Source: Cytophagales bacterium (GTDB lineage Bacteria > Bacteroidota > Bacteroidia > Cytophagales > Cyclobacteriaceae). Taken from it: a stretch of 11,103 bases of DNA. The DNA lies in NCBI GenBank assembly GCA_003500135.1, contig DNTA01000197.1, positions 1-11,103 of the forward strand, in the 5' to 3' direction. The translations under genes and the position numbers were made by a program. The stretch's first letter is position 1, and each line of letters begins with the position of its first letter. Below the pieces are notes generated by a model. It searched no databases. It saw only the letters and a program-made list of their open reading frames with translations, and had not been told where the DNA came from. Below, one piece after another: positions 1-7,173 of this stretch.

Positions 1-20
1 TTAAACTTTAAACTTTAAAC
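1..20. repeat. Tandem heptamer TTTAAAC, about three copies, after purF
   Basis: Two full copies of TTTAAAC (7-13 and 14-20) and a third lacking its first base (1-6) lie head to tail. The last base of the array is the first plus-strand base of the purF stop codon, so on the coding strand the repeat begins inside TAG. TTTAAA is self-complementary, so the array is AT-rich and weakly palindromic, but it has no GC stem and does not look like a terminator. It is cut by the window edge, so the full copy number is unknown. It may be simple slippage; no function is inferred. Confidence 0.5.
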
Positions 21-1906
21 TAATACGCTCTTACCAGCTTGCCTTCCATAAAGTTGACAAAGGCTTTATTCACCACCCGGTTGCCGCCCGGTGTCGGGTA
101 ATTTCCGGTAAAGTACCAGTCGCCGAGGTGCATCGGACATGCTTTGTGCAGGTTGTCCACGGTTTGATACACCACCTGCACCTCTGCTTCGATATCGTCA
201 GGTGTGACGATCCTTGCAATTTCGTTAGACACTTCCTCGTAGGTGAATGGCTCAAAGATCTCCTTTACATGGTTCACCGGCACTTCATCATTTTCGCTGG
301 CTCGGCATTTTTCGTACACCTCATCCAAAAGGGTTTCCATGCCCTTTTTCTTTATCAAACTTAACACGGCACGGAAGGCCACAAAGTCCTTGAATTTAGA
401 CATGTCGATGCCATAGCAATCCGGGAAGCGGATCTGAGGCGCTGAGGATACAATAACGATCTTTTTAGGGTCGATGGTGTCGAGCAAACGAAGGATACTT
501 TTCTCCAGGGTAGTCCCGCGTACAATGGAATCGTCGAGTACCACAATGGTATCTACTTTTTTTCGGATCACCTCATAGGTGGTATCGTAGACGTGTGCCA
601 CCATATCATCCCTGTGTTCGTCGTCGGTAATGAACGTGCGCATTTTCACATCCTTGGTGACAAGTTTTTCTACGCGAGGCCTGAAATCGAGGATGTCTTC
701 AGGCTTGTCGAGTGTGGGTTTACCATCGAGCAGGTACTCCTTGCGCTTTTTGGCCAGATACTCTTCCAGGCCCTGCACCATACCTAAAAAGGCCGTCTCT
801 GCCGTATTGGGGATGTATGAGAACACACTGTTTTTCAGGTCGAAGTTGATCGACTCCAGGATTTTGGGCACCAAAAGCTTTCCAAGCATTTTGCGCTCCT
901 GATAGATATCCGGGTCGGAGCCGCGGCTGAAATAAATCCTTTCGAAGCTACACGATTTCTTTTCCAGCGGTTCCAGTATTTTGCGTTCCGCATAATCACC
1001 TGCTTTGTTGACGATCAATCCGTGGCCTGGCTTTATTTCGTTTATTTCGTTGAACTCAATGCCAAAAGCAGTCTTAATTGGCGGTTTTTCCGAGGCTACC
1101 ACGATTACCTCTTCATCGGCATAGTAGTAAGCCGGCCTTATTCCGGCAGGGTCCCGCACTACAAAACTGGATCCATTGCCGGTGATCCCGGCCATGGCAT
1201 AACCGCCATCAAAATCTTTGCATGAGCGTTGCAAAACACGCCCCAGGTCGAGCTCGGTTTCAATGATTTCGCTGACCTCCTGTTTAGTGTAGTCACCTTT
1301 ATATTTATCGAAAAGCTCCTGCACCTCCAGGTCGAGGAAGTGGCCGATCTTTTCCATGACTGTAACGGTATCCGTCTTTTCTTTCGGGCTTTGCCCCAGG
1401 TTGACCAGCACATCGAAGAGGTCGTCCACATTGGTCATATTGAAGTTACCGGCTACGGCGAGGTTCCTGCTGCGCCAGTTATTTTGCCTGAGCATGGGGT
1501 GGCATTGCTCCAGGGTGTTGCTGCCATGGGTGCCATAGCGCAAATGCCCCAGCCACACTTCGCCGGTAAAAGCTACATTGCTTTTGAGCCACCTGGCGTT
1601 GTGGTATTCATCTGCAAAGCTTTTCCTTGCCTTCTTGTATTTCTTGCTGATCTTTTCAAAAATCGATTGGATAGGCTTGGCGTCGATGCTGCGGTACCGG
1701 CTGATATAGCGTACACCCGGTTCGGTATTGATTTTAACATTAACCACTCCGGCGCCGTCCTGACCGCGGTTATGTTGCTTTTCCATTAGCAGGTATAACT
1801 TTTTCATGGCCCAGGAATGGCTGCCATATTTGTCGATGTAGTACTGCAGTGGCTTACGCAATCTGATGAAAGCAATACCACACTCGTGCTTGATAAAATC
1901 GCTCAT
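20..1906 (-). CDS. purF: Amidophosphoribosyltransferase family protein (PurF-like, long Bacteroidota form)
   Basis: PurF makes phosphoribosylamine from PRPP and glutamine, the first step of purine synthesis in the cytosol. The N-terminal glutaminase half begins with a short propeptide and HECG, so Cys9 would become the N-terminal nucleophile after cleavage, as in Bacillus PurF. HNRGQDGAG (45-53), GHLRYGTHG (120-128) and DPAGIRP (252-258) follow. The phosphoribosyltransferase half has IYFSRGSD (324-331), RTFI (423-426) and the PRPP loop DDSIVRGTT (458-466), then CYGID. At 628 residues it exceeds the usual 450-520, with extra stretches near 75-110 and 383-420. The usual HNG near 155 reads AGNFN, and the usual PDSG near 366 reads PNTAE. 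I see no CxxC pair suggesting an Fe-S cluster. The start is supported by AAGGGGA 8 nt upstream. It is either the main PurF or a paralogue; the family call is firm, the exact reaction less so. Confidence 0.85.
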   Translation of the reverse strand: MSDFIKHECGIAFIRLRKPLQYYIDKYGSHSWAMKKLYLLMEKQHNRGQDGAGVVNVKINTEPGVRYISRYRSIDAKPIQSIFEKISKKYKKARKSFADEYHNARWLKSNVAFTGEVWLGHLRYGTHGSNTLEQCHPMLRQNNWRSRNLAVAGNFNMTNVDDLFDVLVNLGQSPKEKTDTVTVMEKIGHFLDLEVQELFDKYKGDYTKQEVSEIIETELDLGRVLQRSCKDFDGGYAMAGITGNGSSFVVRDPAGIRPAYYYADEEVIVVASEKPPIKTAFGIEFNEINEIKPGHGLIVNKAGDYAERKILEPLEKKSCSFERIYFSRGSDPDIYQERKMLGKLLVPKILESINFDLKNSVFSYIPNTAETAFLGMVQGLEEYLAKKRKEYLLDGKPTLDKPEDILDFRPRVEKLVTKDVKMRTFITDDEHRDDMVAHVYDTTYEVIRKKVDTIVVLDDSIVRGTTLEKSILRLLDTIDPKKIVIVSSAPQIRFPDCYGIDMSKFKDFVAFRAVLSLIKKKGMETLLDEVYEKCRASENDEVPVNHVKEIFEPFTYEEVSNEIARIVTPDDIEAEVQVVYQTVDNLHKACPMHLGDWYFTGNYPTPGGNRVVNKAFVNFMEGKLVRAY

Positions 1907-1913
1907 ACTAAAT

Positions 1914-1920
1914 TCCCCTT
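1914..1920 (-). promoter_or_regulatory. Ribosome binding site of the purF-like gene
   Basis: On the minus strand AAGGGGA precedes the ATG at 1904-1906, leaving 8 nt between the G run and the start codon. This is a strong Shine-Dalgarno match. It stands out because most starts in this window have A/T-rich leaders without one. It supports ATG 1904-1906 as the true start. Confidence 0.6.
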
Positions 1921-1926
1921 AAAATG

Positions 1927-1934
1927 CAAAGTTA
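1927..1934 (-). promoter_or_regulatory. Candidate Bacteroidota -7 element for the purF-like gene
   Basis: Read on the minus strand, 1934 to 1927 is TAACTTTG, an exact match to the Bacteroidota -7 consensus TAnnTTTG. It lies about 20 nt upstream of the ATG, so transcription would begin near 1920 with a very short leader starting at the ribosome binding site. No clear TTG-type -33 element is seen at the expected distance; the best is a TTC about 20 nt upstream. No purine riboswitch fold is seen in 1907-2049. Confidence 0.4.
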
Positions 1935-2049
1935 ATACATTGTAATGGCTATGTGAAGAATTTGATTGGTTAAGAAAACGACATTTTTCTATTTTTCGAC
2001 AAAAACCCACATTAGGGCCAGTTAACCAAAGTTTTGGGCATTAATAATA

Positions 2050-2643
2050 TTATGAAGGCAATTCAAATATCGGTAACTTTTTTAATCCATACCGTGCATT
2101 TTTCGGGTCGAGCAGATCCCGGTTGGCTTCGATAAATGCATTACGGTCTTTTACAAAGCCATCATAATGAACGCGTTGCAGCAATATCATACCGTTTTTG
2201 GCATTGATATCCTCAACCAGCTCTTTCATCAAGCCAAATTTTTCGTATTCAGGATGCCCCTCCGCATATTCGGTCAGCTGTCGAGTTAAGGTTAACGTAG
2301 CAGAATCGTATCGGTCAATCCCATCGGAATCCACCAGTCCGAGCTGTGTGTAGCGCATATCCTGTAGTGTTTTGATCTTTTGCATGTATGCCTTGTATTC
2401 GGCCGAATCGAAATTACCGGTGTAGGCCACCTCTAAAAGCAATCTTTTCATAAACGCATGCTTTTCATCATCATCGGCAATCATTTCCTGCCATGCATTT
2501 GCCACACTATCGTTCATTACCTGTAGCTGCTGATGTAGTGAGTCGGTGGATACTTTTTGACGTTGAGCTGTTTTTTTGCAGGCTGTCCACCAAAAGGCGG
2601 AGGCAAATAAGGTCAACAAGAAGAAAATACTAACTTTGCGCAT
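2050..2643 (-). CDS. Putative lipoprotein, divergent LemA-like
   Basis: A hydrophobic signal (residues 3-19) ends at WWTAC with Cys22 followed by KK, which fits lipoprotein processing although the -3 residue is Trp rather than the usual Leu or Val. The remaining 175 residues are predicted helical, charged and lack other cysteines. Several short patterns recall the LemA family: an early VANAW (47-51), a late helix with RVHYDGFVKDRN (157-168) like the R-x-x-Y-N-x-x-V-x-x-Y-N pattern, and a C-terminus with YGLKKLPIFE (185-194) like the FGFKxxPYFEA tail of LemA. The middle is very divergent, so the link is an inference and could fail. The start is an ATG without a Shine-Dalgarno sequence, 21 bp from a divergent membrane protein gene. 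The 143 bp to purF contains no convincing terminator. Function is unknown. Confidence 0.75.
   Translation of the reverse strand: MRKVSIFFLLTLFASAFWWTACKKTAQRQKVSTDSLHQQLQVMNDSVANAWQEMIADDDEKHAFMKRLLLEVAYTGNFDSAEYKAYMQKIKTLQDMRYTQLGLVDSDGIDRYDSATLTLTRQLTEYAEGHPEYEKFGLMKELVEDINAKNGMILLQRVHYDGFVKDRNAFIEANRDLLDPKNARYGLKKLPIFELPS
2631..2638 (+). promoter_or_regulatory. Candidate -7 element of the divergent membrane protein gene, inside the lipoprotein CDS
   Basis: TAACTTTG on the plus strand matches TAnnTTTG exactly, 26 nt upstream of the ATG at 2665. It lies within codons 2-5 of the oppositely oriented lipoprotein gene, which is expected because only 21 bp separate the two starts. No TTG-type -33 element is evident upstream, so a chance match within coding sequence remains possible. 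Confidence 0.35.
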
Positions 2644-2664
2644 AGGAATAAGCTTTTTTGAAGT

Positions 2665-3207
2665 ATGGAATTACGAAAAAAAATCGTTGAATATAAAACC
2701 CCAAAAGATTTTTGGCAAAAAATAGTTCGCTTCGCCTATCTGTCGTTCGGTATACCGCTGGTGGCTTTCATATTTGTGTACCTTGAGTGGGAAAGTGAAA
2801 ACCTGTCACCTTATTTTGCAGGCGATACGCTGAATATAGTAGGCGGGTTATTCCTTACAGCTTCCATCTATTTTGGCGCTGAAGCGCTTCGAAGGGCGGC
2901 CTTTTATCGAAGGGAAGCGCGAAAGGAAGAGAAAATGCAGCGCAAACTGAATATTTACCTGGAAGGCGCCACACAAAAATACAAATACCTGTTTTTTTCA
3001 GCCGTCACGGTAACGGCCTCCCTGTTCATCACTAACCTCCTCATTTTCCCGATCACTTTTGCCGCCCTGATTATCATATATTCCATCGGCGCCCCTACAC
3101 TGCCCAATATAGCGCATGACCTGGGGCTGAAAGACCAGCGCAAAAAAGATTTTATGCGAAATGTGCCGTTTGCAGGTGATGAAAATTCCTTTAATGAAAA
3201 CAACTAG
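2665..3207 (+). CDS. Hypothetical integral membrane protein, four predicted helices
   Basis: I do not recognise a family. The 180-residue protein has hydrophobic segments at about 22-41, 54-72, 107-123 and 124-142, arranged as two hairpins. Between helices 2 and 3 is a strongly basic and charged stretch (75-100, RRAAFYRREARKEEK) that is probably cytosolic. The C-terminal tail (152-180) is hydrophilic and ends in an acidic, Asn-rich run. No enzyme motif, metal site or cysteine is seen. It is the only plus-strand gene in the window and diverges from the lipoprotein gene at 2050-2643, so the two may share control. The ATG is chosen because it begins the hydrophilic leader before helix 1 and lies 26 nt after a -7-like motif; no Shine-Dalgarno sequence is close by. 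It ends 56 nt before the convergent regulator gene. Confidence 0.8.
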   Translation: MELRKKIVEYKTPKDFWQKIVRFAYLSFGIPLVAFIFVYLEWESENLSPYFAGDTLNIVGGLFLTASIYFGAEALRRAAFYRREARKEEKMQRKLNIYLEGATQKYKYLFFSAVTVTASLFITNLLIFPITFAALIIIYSIGAPTLPNIAHDLGLKDQRKKDFMRNVPFAGDENSFNENN

Positions 3208-3209
3208 GA

Positions 3210-3248
3210 CAAAATCCATCTGATAGGCCATAAGAAAAGTAGATTTTG
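3210..3248. terminator. Weak inverted repeat between convergent genes
   Basis: CAAAATC (3210-3216) and GATTTTG (3242-3248) form a 7-bp inverted repeat with a 25-nt loop in the 56-bp gap between two converging genes. The arms are AT-rich and no clean T tract follows on either strand, so bidirectional termination is only suggested by position. Confidence 0.2.
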
Positions 3249-3263
3249 ATCACCATGCCATCC

Positions 3264-4409
3264 CTAATTACTTTTTACAAGTTCCGAAGGCGTCATGCCG
3301 GTGAGTTGCTTGACAATTCGGTTGAATGAGGCTTTGGAATTGAAACCACTTTCGCTGGCCACGCCAAAAAGAGTTAGATTTTTACTTTCCGGCAGCTTTA
3401 CAATTTCTTTGAAATGCGCCACTCTTTTCTCATTTACATACTGGAAAAATGTTTTGTCGTACATGTCATTGATCACAGCAGAAACGAGATAACTCTTTTC
3501 CCCGATGTGTGCGGCCAATTCATTCAGGCTGAGCTCCGGATTGAGGTATAAATGATCTTCCTCCATGGCCTTTTCAAGTTTCGCCCTGATATCCTTTTCC
3601 TGTTCATCTGATACCAGCTTGCGCTTTAACTCAACATTGGCCTTATCTTCAACGATCAGACTGCTGTAATCAGGGTATTCCCGAAACACGTCGGTGTGCC
3701 GAATTCCGTAAATGAATAAATATATCAGGCTTCCTGTGGCGATCACAAACATAAGGTCGTCATATTTCATATACACTTTCATTTCAGTGCCAAATGAAAG
3801 GATATTGCCTACAAAAGCACCAATAGCAATGACAACAAAGAACTGGATGAGCTTTCTGAACCAAAGCAGCTGAAGTACATCGGACTGGTGTGAGAAATAT
3901 TTTTTCAGGTTTTTTCGGTGTACTTTGAATTCCTTCCAGATCAAATAGATAAATACAAAATGGAAACTTACCTTAACCAGGTTGAGCCACCACAATACCT
4001 TTCGGAATTCGCCTTCCATCCAAATGGCAAACTTCTCATCCTTCAGATTATCATCGAGAAGGATAAATGGAATATTGATGAGGAAATAAATTATGAAAGG
4101 CAAAAGGAACACCCAGTACCTTTTCAGAATGTTGCCTTTTCGACCGGTCAACGACAGAAAGTAATAGTAAAAAAGCGGGCCATAAAGGAAAGAAAACGAG
4201 GAGGTAAGCCCTACCAAATGCGGATACCAGTTGATTTCTTTGTAGTAGAACCTCGTCAGATCAATTGCCATGTGTAGAAAGAAGACTGTAAATATGGCAA
4301 TGAGATAATATTCTGACTTGGATTTATTTTTTTTGAAAGCCGTCAGAATGACAATCATTATACAAACCAATGCAAATGAACTCGCTAAAACAGTGTAGAA
4401 TATAGGCAT
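3264..4409 (-). CDS. Membrane-bound AraC-family transcriptional regulator (7TM plus HTH)
   Basis: The N-terminal two thirds is a membrane domain with seven hydrophobic segments at about 5-25, 35-54, 63-87, 97-118, 138-158, 185-206 and 217-236. A charged linker (237-280) leads to a C-terminal AraC-type double helix-turn-helix (about 283-378). The first helix pair spans SLNELAAHIG, with FFQYVNEKRV as the connecting helix. The second is seen as GVASESGFNSKASFNRIVKQLTG followed by MTPSELVK, where SGFNSKASFNR is the family's typical recognition segment. There is no receiver or kinase domain, so it probably senses a ligand or membrane state directly (inference). Such 7TM-AraC proteins are common in Bacteroidota, and their targets are mostly unknown. 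No Shine-Dalgarno or exact TAnnTTTG element is seen upstream, and the E2 terminator lies between it and the upstream operon, so it has its own transcript. Confidence 0.92.
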   Translation of the reverse strand: MPIFYTVLASSFALVCIMIVILTAFKKNKSKSEYYLIAIFTVFFLHMAIDLTRFYYKEINWYPHLVGLTSSFSFLYGPLFYYYFLSLTGRKGNILKRYWVFLLPFIIYFLINIPFILLDDNLKDEKFAIWMEGEFRKVLWWLNLVKVSFHFVFIYLIWKEFKVHRKNLKKYFSHQSDVLQLLWFRKLIQFFVVIAIGAFVGNILSFGTEMKVYMKYDDLMFVIATGSLIYLFIYGIRHTDVFREYPDYSSLIVEDKANVELKRKLVSDEQEKDIRAKLEKAMEEDHLYLNPELSLNELAAHIGEKSYLVSAVINDMYDKTFFQYVNEKRVAHFKEIVKLPESKNLTLFGVASESGFNSKASFNRIVKQLTGMTPSELVKSN

Positions 4410-4488
4410 GTTGACATTTACATTAAAAATGCCGCTTTAAAGGCAATTACTCAAGTTTTAAGCATAAAAAATTAATTTCCGGAAATCG

Positions 4489-4521
4489 AAAAAAAAGCCC
4501 CATCGATTTTATCGACAGGGC
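4489..4521 (-). terminator. Intrinsic terminator of the subtilase-cinA-E2 operon
   Basis: In the minus-strand transcript, GCCC-UG-UCGAU, an AAA loop and AUCGA-UG-GGGC pair as an 11-bp helix, with two G-U wobbles in the middle. Eight uridines follow (4496-4489). The stem begins 13 nt after the E2 stop codon. This is a textbook Rho-independent terminator, the clearest in the window. On the plus strand the stem has two mismatches and no directly following T run, so it is directional. It separates the operon from the AraC-type regulator gene downstream. Confidence 0.85.
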
Positions 4522-4534
4522 CAAATGGTCTTTT

Positions 4535-5866
4535 TTAAACATTTCGATCTGTGTCAAACCCTTCCAGGTATTCCGCTACCCGTTTTACGAAAAGGCCTCC
4601 CAAAGCCCCGTCAATCACACGGTGGTCGTAGGAATGTGAAAGGATCATTTTATGCCTGATGCCGATCAGATCGCCGTCTGGTGTTTCAATAACAGCTGGT
4701 TTTTTGCGAATAGCGCCCAATGCCAAAATGCCTACCTGTGGCAAGGGTATGATTGGCGTACCCATGATACTGCCAAATGAACCGACATTGGATACCGAAT
4801 AGGTGGCGCCACTTAAATCATCGGCGGTAAGTTTATTGTTGCGGGCCCGCTCGGCCAGATCATTGACCTGTTTGGTAAGGCCCACAAGATTGAGCTGATC
4901 GGCATTTTTGATTACCGGTACAATGAGGTTATAATTTGGTAGTGCGACGGCCATACCGATATTTACGTTTTTCTTGCGAATGATCTTCTCGCCATCTACC
5001 GCTGCGTTCATGCCCGGATAGTCATGCAATGCCTGTATTATGGCCTCCATGAATATCGGTGTGAATGTGAGCTTTTCTCCATGCTTTTTCAGGAAATCAT
5101 CTTTCACCTTACTGCGCCACTTGACTACGTTGGTGAGGTCGGCCTCGACGAATGACTGCACATGGGCTGCCGTATGTTTCGACTGGATCATACGCTCGGC
5201 AATGATCTTTCTCATGCGGTCCATCTCAACAATCTCGTCGCCCGTCTCAGCGCTCACCGGCACAGGAACTGGTTTCGGGCGTGCCTTTTCGGCAGGCGCC
5301 TTTTTAAGAGCCGCAGCGCTACGGCCTTTCAGGTAAGCCATGATGTCCTGCTTGGTTACACGGCCTTCTTTTCCCGACCCGGGTATCTGATCCAGTTCAT
5401 CAATTGAAATATTCTCTTCCTTGGCAATATTGCGCACTAATGGAGAATAAAACCGGTTTGATTTGGAAAAGTCCTGGCCTCCTGAGGAAACAACAGCCGG
5501 TTCGGGTTGCTCTTTATTGTGGTCATGACCATTAGGTTTGGTGTCGGCCATGGCCTCTTTTACTTCTGGTTTTTTCTTTTCGGTTTTTTCGGCTTTGGGG
5601 GCGGGAGTATCGGCATCTTCCTCTTGTTCAGTGTCGATCACGGCAATCGGTTTGCCGATTTCCACTACTTCACCTTCTGCTGCCAATAGCTCTTTGATTA
5701 CTCCGCCATGTGTGGTGGGTACTTCAGTGTCTACCTTATCTGTGGCCACCTCTAGCAGGGATTCATCCTGTTCAACAGTTTCCCCTTCCTTTTTTAACCA
5801 TGTAATAATGGTTGCCTCCATGACACTTTCCCCCATTTTCGGGAGTAGTATTTCAACTAAAGCCAT
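4535..5866 (-). CDS. Dihydrolipoamide acyltransferase (E2) of a 2-oxo acid dehydrogenase complex
   Basis: E2 forms the core of a 2-oxo acid dehydrogenase complex and transfers acyl groups from lipoyl-lysine to CoA. A single lipoyl domain (1-79) carries the attachment Lys44 in ATDKVDTEVP. An Ala/Pro/Lys/Glu-rich linker (80-136) leads to a peripheral subunit-binding domain (138-178, FYSPLVRNIA and GSGKEGRVTKQDI). A second linker precedes the catalytic domain (210-438), which ends with DHRVIDG, giving the active-site His415 and Asp419. The 443-residue length is normal for a one-lipoyl E2. The substrate is not settled by sequence: the GESVMEATI start resembles branched-chain or 2-oxoglutarate-type E2s, and no E1 or E3 gene is in the window. 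It lies 35 nt after cinA with only a weak A-rich leader, and it is the last gene before the terminator. Confidence 0.95.
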   Translation of the reverse strand: MALVEILLPKMGESVMEATIITWLKKEGETVEQDESLLEVATDKVDTEVPTTHGGVIKELLAAEGEVVEIGKPIAVIDTEQEEDADTPAPKAEKTEKKKPEVKEAMADTKPNGHDHNKEQPEPAVVSSGGQDFSKSNRFYSPLVRNIAKEENISIDELDQIPGSGKEGRVTKQDIMAYLKGRSAAALKKAPAEKARPKPVPVPVSAETGDEIVEMDRMRKIIAERMIQSKHTAAHVQSFVEADLTNVVKWRSKVKDDFLKKHGEKLTFTPIFMEAIIQALHDYPGMNAAVDGEKIIRKKNVNIGMAVALPNYNLIVPVIKNADQLNLVGLTKQVNDLAERARNNKLTADDLSGATYSVSNVGSFGSIMGTPIIPLPQVGILALGAIRKKPAVIETPDGDLIGIRHKMILSHSYDHRVIDGALGGLFVKRVAEYLEGFDTDRNV

Positions 5867-5901
5867 AACGTTTCTTTTATTTAACCAATGTGACCGGCAA
5901 G

Positions 5902-7173
5902 TTAATACTTTTGCACTTGTGATGCATTCTTTTGCCGTAATCTTCTTTCGAGCAACATAAGAATACCGGCAGCCCCACGTTTAATATTGAGCTCCCGGTC
6001 TTTGGTAAGCTGAAGCTTCCTCGCCTCACGATATTCACCATCATCAATTGCGATCCAAACCGTTCCCACCGGCTTTTCCGAAGTTCCACCCTCCGGTCCG
6101 GCGATACCACTGGTTGAGATGCCAATATCGGCACCTAGTAGATTTCGAACACCAGCAGCCATTTGTAAAACGGTTTCTTCACTAACCGCTCCGTGCCTGG
6201 CCAGCGTTTCTTCGCTGACCTTCAGCAGGCTTTGCTTGATATCGTTCTGATAGGCCACTATGCTACCGCGAAAATAGGCAGAACTGCCCGGTACCAAGGT
6301 GATGAGATGAGATACAAAACCTCCTGTACAACTCTCGGCAATAGCCAGTGTTTCCTTTGCTTCTTTTAACCTATCACCAATAGTCTCTTCAAGCTTGCGG
6401 TCATTCTCGCTATATAAATATTTTTCAATGTAAGGTTTTAGAAGTGTCACCTGATCATCGATATCGGCCAATAATGATGATTTATCATGCCCTTCTGCCG
6501 AAAGCCTAAGTTTTACTTCACCAAAGGAAGGCAGATAGGCCAGGCGGATATGTGGAGGTAAATGGTCTTCCCAATCCTTAATGGTATCGGCCAGCCACGA
6601 TTCGCCTATCCCGGCCGTTCGGATCATTTTATGAGCTATGACAGGAGGATTGAAAAAGCCTTTTGCTTTTGGTATTACCGATTCCCGTACCATTCCTTTC
6701 ATTTCAATAGGTACGCCCGGCATCGAAACAAATACCTTTCCATTCCTTTCAAACCACATACCGGGCGCTGTGCCCCTTGGGTTAGGCACCATCTCGCATG
6801 CTTCGGGCAAGGCTGCCTGCTGCCGGTTGAGTTCGGTCAGTTCCCAACCTCTGGCTGAAAACATATCGGTAATATGCTGCAGCGCTTCGGGGTGAATGGA
6901 AAGTTGGGTGTTAAAGTATTTGGCGAGGCAGGGCTTCGTCTTATCGTCGTTAGTAGGGCCAAGGCCACCGGTAATTAAAATCAGGGAGGCCCTTGCTTCC
7001 GCCTCAGCAAATGTTTTGAGAATTTCCTCCTCGTCATCGCCAATGGTCGTACGCTGGATTACTTTGAAACCGGCCAGATCGAGTTGCTGGCTGATCCAGT
7101 GCGCATTGGTATCGAGGGTTTGTCCGTATAAAATCTCATCGCCAATCGTGATGATCTCGGCATATATGCTCAT
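5902..7173 (-). CDS. cinA: CinA-like protein with NMN deamidase domain
   Basis: The protein is full length at 423 residues and has both domains of the family. The N-terminal MoaB/MogA-like domain (4-170) shows GDEILYGQTLDTN (11-23), TGGLGPTNDD (68-77) and MPGVPIEM (151-158). In this family this half is linked to ADP-ribose pyrophosphatase activity. The C-terminal domain (about 260-413) has AESCTGG (279-285) and GIAGPEGGT (356-364), marks of nicotinamide mononucleotide deamidase, which recycles NMN to nicotinate mononucleotide in NAD salvage. After GGLGPTNDD the usual LTR is replaced by KTK, a mild variation. The start ATG directly follows the protease stop codon and has AAGGA 4 nt upstream, so the start is well placed and translation may be coupled. 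The old competence-induced name need not apply in this organism. Confidence 0.97.
   Translation of the reverse strand: MSIYAEIITIGDEILYGQTLDTNAHWISQQLDLAGFKVIQRTTIGDDEEEILKTFAEAEARASLILITGGLGPTNDDKTKPCLAKYFNTQLSIHPEALQHITDMFSARGWELTELNRQQAALPEACEMVPNPRGTAPGMWFERNGKVFVSMPGVPIEMKGMVRESVIPKAKGFFNPPVIAHKMIRTAGIGESWLADTIKDWEDHLPPHIRLAYLPSFGEVKLRLSAEGHDKSSLLADIDDQVTLLKPYIEKYLYSENDRKLEETIGDRLKEAKETLAIAESCTGGFVSHLITLVPGSSAYFRGSIVAYQNDIKQSLLKVSEETLARHGAVSEETVLQMAAGVRNLLGADIGISTSGIAGPEGGTSEKPVGTVWIAIDDGEYREARKLQLTKDRELNIKRGAAGILMLLERRLRQKNASQVQKY

Noticed and set aside
1229..1789. A 186-codon open frame on the plus strand
   Set aside because: It lies entirely opposite the purF-like gene, which has clear family motifs throughout; the peptide shows no recognisable pattern and no ribosome binding site.
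2011..2037. Small inverted repeats in the lipoprotein-purF gap as a terminator
   Set aside because: The arms are 3 to 5 bp with poor loops; the nearby T run is not next to a stable stem.
3918..4277. A 119-codon open frame on the plus strand
   Set aside because: It is antisense to the membrane domain of the AraC-type regulator; its composition is the complement of hydrophobic codons.
5867..5901. A promoter for E2 between cinA and E2
   Set aside because: The closest match, TAACTTGC on the minus strand, differs at two positions of TAnnTTTG; the short gap fits co-transcription.
5538..5960. A 140-codon open frame on the plus strand spanning the E2-cinA junction
   Set aside because: It is the shadow of the E2 lipoyl domain and linker; the hydrophobic, Ser-rich peptide reflects complementary codons.
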